Shown: in pieces, positions 5,473 through 7,629 of the stretch
How positions within the stretch are numbered: the stretch's first letter is position 1
How the letters are laid out: every line of letters starts with the position of its first letter
DNA from: CAZVWQ01 sp964631275
GTDB taxonomy: Bacteria; Patescibacteriota; JACMRA01
Direction: 5' to 3'
Assembly: GCA_964631275.1 (NCBI GenBank)
Contig: CAZVWQ010000038.1
Location: 1-7,629 of the forward strand
DNA: 7,629 bases
Program-made: the position numbers and the translations under genes
Notes under the pieces: generated by a model
What the model was told of the DNA's origin: nothing
Databases searched by the model: none
Seen by the model: the letters and a program-made list of their open reading frames with translations, nothing else

Positions 5473-6156
5473 ATGATTAAATACATCAACGTAAGTAAAA
5501 GATATAAATTACAAAAAAATAACTCTTTAGAAAAAATTTCTTTAGAAATTGAAGCTGGGGAGTTTGTGTCTTTTGTAGGACATTCTGGAGCTGGAAAATC
5601 AACAATACTAAAACTCTTAACTGGTGAGGAAAAACCAGATCAAGGAGAGATTTGGATTGAGGATATTAGAGTAGACAAAATTAAACCAGAATATCTTCCA
5701 TATCTACGAAGAAGAATTGGTTATATTTTTCAGGACTTTAAATTACTAGAGACCAGAACTGTCTTTGAAAACGTTAGCCTAGCTATGGAAGTTGCTGGTG
5801 CTTCAAAAAACGAAATCTATAGAGATGTTCCTAAGTTACTAGATTTAGTCGGTTTACCAGGTAAAGCTAATCGCTATCCTAGAGAATTAAGTGGTGGAGA
5901 AAAACAAAGAGTATCCATTGCTAGAGCTTTATCTCATAATCCAATTCTTTTAATTGCTGACGAGCCTACAGGTAATCTAGATAAAGCTAATGCTTACGAT
6001 ATTATTACTTTGCTACTAAAAATTAATAATTCTGGAACCACCGTTTTATTAGCTACACACGACCAAGAAATTGTAGATAAACTCAAAAAAAGAGTAATCA
6101 CTCTTCAGAATGGAGAAGTCGTCCTAGACCAAGCTGTTGGACTCTATTATATTTAA
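5473..6156 (+). CDS. ftsE: cell-division ABC transporter ATPase FtsE
   Basis: FtsE is the cytoplasmic ATPase that with the membrane protein FtsX controls peptidoglycan hydrolases at division. The 227 residues match the family length. Motifs in order: Walker A GHSGAGKST (36-44), Q-loop YIFQDFKLL with Gln87, ABC signature LSGGEKQRVSIARAL (139-153), Walker B ILLIADEP with Glu164, D-loop GNLD (167-170) and the H-switch TTVLLATHD with His196. RRRIGYIFQDFKLL and DEPTGNLD are typical of FtsE rather than of importer ATPases. All catalytic residues are present. ftsX, which almost always follows directly, is absent. The downstream 764 bases hold a decayed transposase on the other strand. The ATG is fixed by an in-frame TAA 12 bases upstream; there is no Shine-Dalgarno. 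Assignment to FtsE over LolD/MacB-like ATPases is likely but rests on motifs alone. Confidence 0.92.
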   Translation: MIKYINVSKRYKLQKNNSLEKISLEIEAGEFVSFVGHSGAGKSTILKLLTGEEKPDQGEIWIEDIRVDKIKPEYLPYLRRRIGYIFQDFKLLETRTVFENVSLAMEVAGASKNEIYRDVPKLLDLVGLPGKANRYPRELSGGEKQRVSIARALSHNPILLIADEPTGNLDKANAYDIITLLLKINNSGTTVLLATHDQEIVDKLKKRVITLQNGEVVLDQAVGLYYI

Positions 6157-6203
6157 AAATTCATCATGCTAATCTGATATAAACCTATTTGATTACTTGT
6201 CTT

Positions 6204-6245
6204 TTTAAACAAAGTTGTAAATTTTCTAGCCTTGTTTAGATTTTT
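6204..6245 (+). terminator. weak candidate terminator after ftsE
   Basis: TAAACAA (6206-6212) pairs with TTGTTTA (6232-6238), extendable by a G-U and a T-A pair, around a loop of about 19 bases. G6239-A6240 are followed by T5 (6241-6245). The stem has little G+C and the loop is large, so termination would be inefficient. Confidence 0.3.
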
Positions 6246-6247
6246 CA

Positions 6248-6815
6248 CATAAATTTAAGAGGAAAATTAAGAGGAAAAAGATTGCTGAATTTTTGATGTG
6301 GGGTTGTTTTAATTCTTTGATAGGTTCTTTGTCTATTGTAATAATACTTCCACAATCTCAATTCAGCCTCACGATAAAGTCTGTTCAAAACTTCCGCAGA
6401 CACCACTATATTTTGTATTTAAATACTTAACTAAAGCTACATTTAGTAGTAAAATTCAATTCTTGTGGGAGTCGTGTTTTCAAATTTTACCTTTGTCAAA
6501 ACTCTTCATTTGTTGTCTTGCTTAAATGTTCTACCTTACCTTTGGTTTGTCGTCTTCGCACTTTTGTATACCTGTGTTTGATATAGCAATTCTACATTCA
6601 ACTTAGATAAGATATTAGACAGTAAGTTAAAAATAGTTTTTATGTCAGACACAATTTTTGTAGGGGTCTCAAATAGACTTTTTGCAGTAAAGCTGTTTAA
6701 CCTCTAATTAAAAACAATAATTCAGAATTTTTTAAAACTTATAATTTCTAATTTTTTGTTTACTCAACCAAACGAATAAAAATTTCAGTGCAGGAGGTCT
6801 AATGTCTAACTGGTA
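6248..6815 (-). pseudogene. decayed rve/DDE-type transposase (IS481- or IS3-like)
   Basis: No intact frame exists, but minus-strand pieces in different frames follow the order of a DDE integrase core. Near 6813-6770 one frame reads YQLDIRPPALKF, a possible first-Asp block. About 6700-6580 holds FTAKSLFETPTK and SDIKTIFNLLSNILSKLNVE, similar to the middle of the core. At 6576-6499 a third frame reads KHRYTKVRRRQTKGKVEHLS and then NEEF, like the family's P-Q-T-N-G-K-x-E-R-F-N-R-T block, and stops at TGA (6496-6498). From 6418 to 6248 a 57-codon open stretch includes AEVLNRLYREAEL and LWKYYYNRQRTYQRIKTTP, like the C-terminal YYNxxRPH..L..TP block. Several frameshifts and stops separate the pieces. 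The Glu of the GKVE block remains; the DNG block is not readable. The C-terminal half is convincing, the N-terminal part less so. No terminal inverted repeats were identified. The relic fills the place where ftsX would be expected. Confidence 0.72.
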
Positions 6816-6920
6816 TATGGGTTAGCTATACTTATTTTATAGGATTAAATTTTTGTAAATCTGGGTTATGGGATAAGATTAATGAACAAAAGCTCTATAA
6901 ATAATTCTTTTTAGAAAAAT

Positions 6921-7629
6921 TTAGATAGCCTCTAAAACAATAACTCCTGTATAAGTACCACCATTGATAGATTTATTTTGAGTTTTAGCATCTCCAGTAG
7001 GATAAACCAAAAAAGCAGGAACAGTTAAAGTCATACTCAAATCTAAATTAGTAATAGCTGCACCTTTCCCTTGACTTGTGGTATAGATAGTAATAGCCTC
7101 AGTTTCGCCTGTGGCTTCAAGATTAGAAAGAGTATCAAAATCAGGATTGATTGAAGCCTGTCCTAGTTGATTAGGATTTCCAGAGACAATACTATCATTA
7201 CTAGCTAATATATTTTCTAGATATTTAGTACCACCATCATTACTATAAGTTTGTCCTGATGTTCTAATACTATCTCCAAGCAAGACTATATCTTGCGGTG
7301 CATTATTATTACTTTCATCCAAATTACTTACTCTAATATTTAAATTCCATCCTATCAAAGATCCTCTAGTATCACTAACCTCAATACCTGGAATATTTAC
7401 AGATACAGTTTGGTTAACCTGAGAAGCTGTAACTTGATTTGTAAAATTAGCATTCTGTGGAGAAGTAACAACTAAAGAGCCAGGCAAAACAGTTAAACAA
7501 AAATTGGTTTCGTTGTCGTTTACTGGAGTATCACAAACTGTATCCGCAATATATTGAAGATTAAAAGATGAATTAGTACTATTATCTGGGTTAGTTACAA
7601 TTATTGGATAAACGCCGATAGGATTAGCT
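6921..7629 (-). CDS. extracellular surface protein with WxL-like domain (N-terminus outside window)
   Basis: The frame is open from the right edge (first full codon 7626-7628) to TAA at 6921-6923, giving 235 visible residues. A start at 7487 would require TTG inside a continuous domain, so I treat the gene as partial. The first visible residues, GVYPIIVTNPDNS, resemble the end of an IPT/TIG-type Ig fold. Next comes a segment with two Cys (DTVCDTP, NFCLTV) and LPGSL. A beta-rich domain of WxL type follows: VSDTRGSLIGWNLNIRVSNL, a variable Asn/Ser-rich middle, LTVPAF, and the closing strand GGTYTGVIVLEAI. The composition (Asn, Ser, Thr, few Lys) is that of secreted adhesin-like proteins. There is no LPXTG, tail helix or charged anchor after the final strand, so this end is not a sortase substrate. 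Family assignment is by pattern only. Confidence 0.75.
   Translation of the reverse strand, partial: ANPIGVYPIIVTNPDNSTNSSFNLQYIADTVCDTPVNDNETNFCLTVLPGSLVVTSPQNANFTNQVTASQVNQTVSVNIPGIEVSDTRGSLIGWNLNIRVSNLDESNNNAPQDIVLLGDSIRTSGQTYSNDGGTKYLENILASNDSIVSGNPNQLGQASINPDFDTLSNLEATGETEAITIYTTSQGKGAAITNLDLSMTLTVPAFLVYPTGDAKTQNKSINGGTYTGVIVLEAI

Noticed and set aside
6284..6401. Apparent structured RNA: GCTGAATT/AATTCAGC with inner stems, plus GTCTG/CAGAC
   Set aside because: The same bases translate on the minus strand into the well-matched C-terminal block of a DDE transposase, which explains the sequence better.
6792..6825. AGGAGG followed by ATG and a 7-codon frame (MSNWYMG), the only strong Shine-Dalgarno-like site in intergenic DNA
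   Set aside because: It is the complement of the putative LDIRPPA segment of the decayed transposase, and real genes here have no Shine-Dalgarno, so it is most likely a by-product.
3879..6920. Reading TGA as glycine or tryptophan to extend frames in the gaps
   Set aside because: rplK ends at TGA at exactly the standard L11 length, and the other intact genes have no internal TGA, so a recoded UGA is not supported.
7485..7487. TTG at 7487 as the start of the right-hand surface protein
   Set aside because: The frame stays open to the window edge with domain-like sequence (IPT-like strand, paired Cys), so the true start lies outside.
1..7629. tRNA genes, CRISPR arrays, SRP RNA, tmRNA, DnaA boxes
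   Set aside because: I looked for T-loop, repeat-spacer, GGAAGCAGC-like and TTATCCACA motifs on both strands and found none convincing.

Overview
The window is AT-rich (roughly 30% GC by eye) and looks like the chromosome of an ultra-small Patescibacteria/CPR-type bacterium. That placement is an inference. It rests on the short-armed RNase P RNA, a MurT-type amidotransferase ligase, a single-anchor sortase with a long linker, WxL-like/IPT-like surface protein sequence, and starts with no visible Shine-Dalgarno. rplK ends in TGA at the normal L11 length of 141 residues, so TGA is most simply a stop here. That argues against the UGA=Gly code of Gracilibacteria/Absconditabacteria.

Layout, left to right. 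A vegetative promoter drives rnpB (RNase P RNA, + strand, about 128-507). rnpB converges on murT (605-2008, -). Then come 826 bases without a convincing gene, a membrane-anchored sortase-family protein (2835-3878, -), and 1061 bases without an intact gene. That second gap holds a perfect TATAAT box in front of a possible broken small gene, and three perfect tandem copies of a 25-base unit. rplK (ribosomal protein L11, 4940-5365, -) follows, divergent from ftsE (5473-6156, +). The gap after ftsE carries a decayed DDE transposase on the minus strand (about 6248-6815). The window ends inside a minus-strand extracellular beta-sandwich protein (6921 to the right edge, N-terminus outside).

The gene set is mostly cell envelope plus housekeeping: MurT (peptidoglycan amidation), FtsE (division ABC ATPase), a sortase-like protein, and a surface adhesin-like protein. 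Three genes lack their usual partner next door: murT has no gatD, ftsE has no ftsX, and rplK has no rplA or nusG. The sortase-family protein has serine where the catalytic cysteine should be and contains no cysteine at all. MurT lacks the four-cysteine ribbon of its family. Each start has a -10-like hexamer (TATTAT or TAAAAT) 4-9 bases upstream and no Shine-Dalgarno, which suggests leaderless mRNAs. Intergenic DNA is unusually abundant (about a third of the window) for a streamlined genome.
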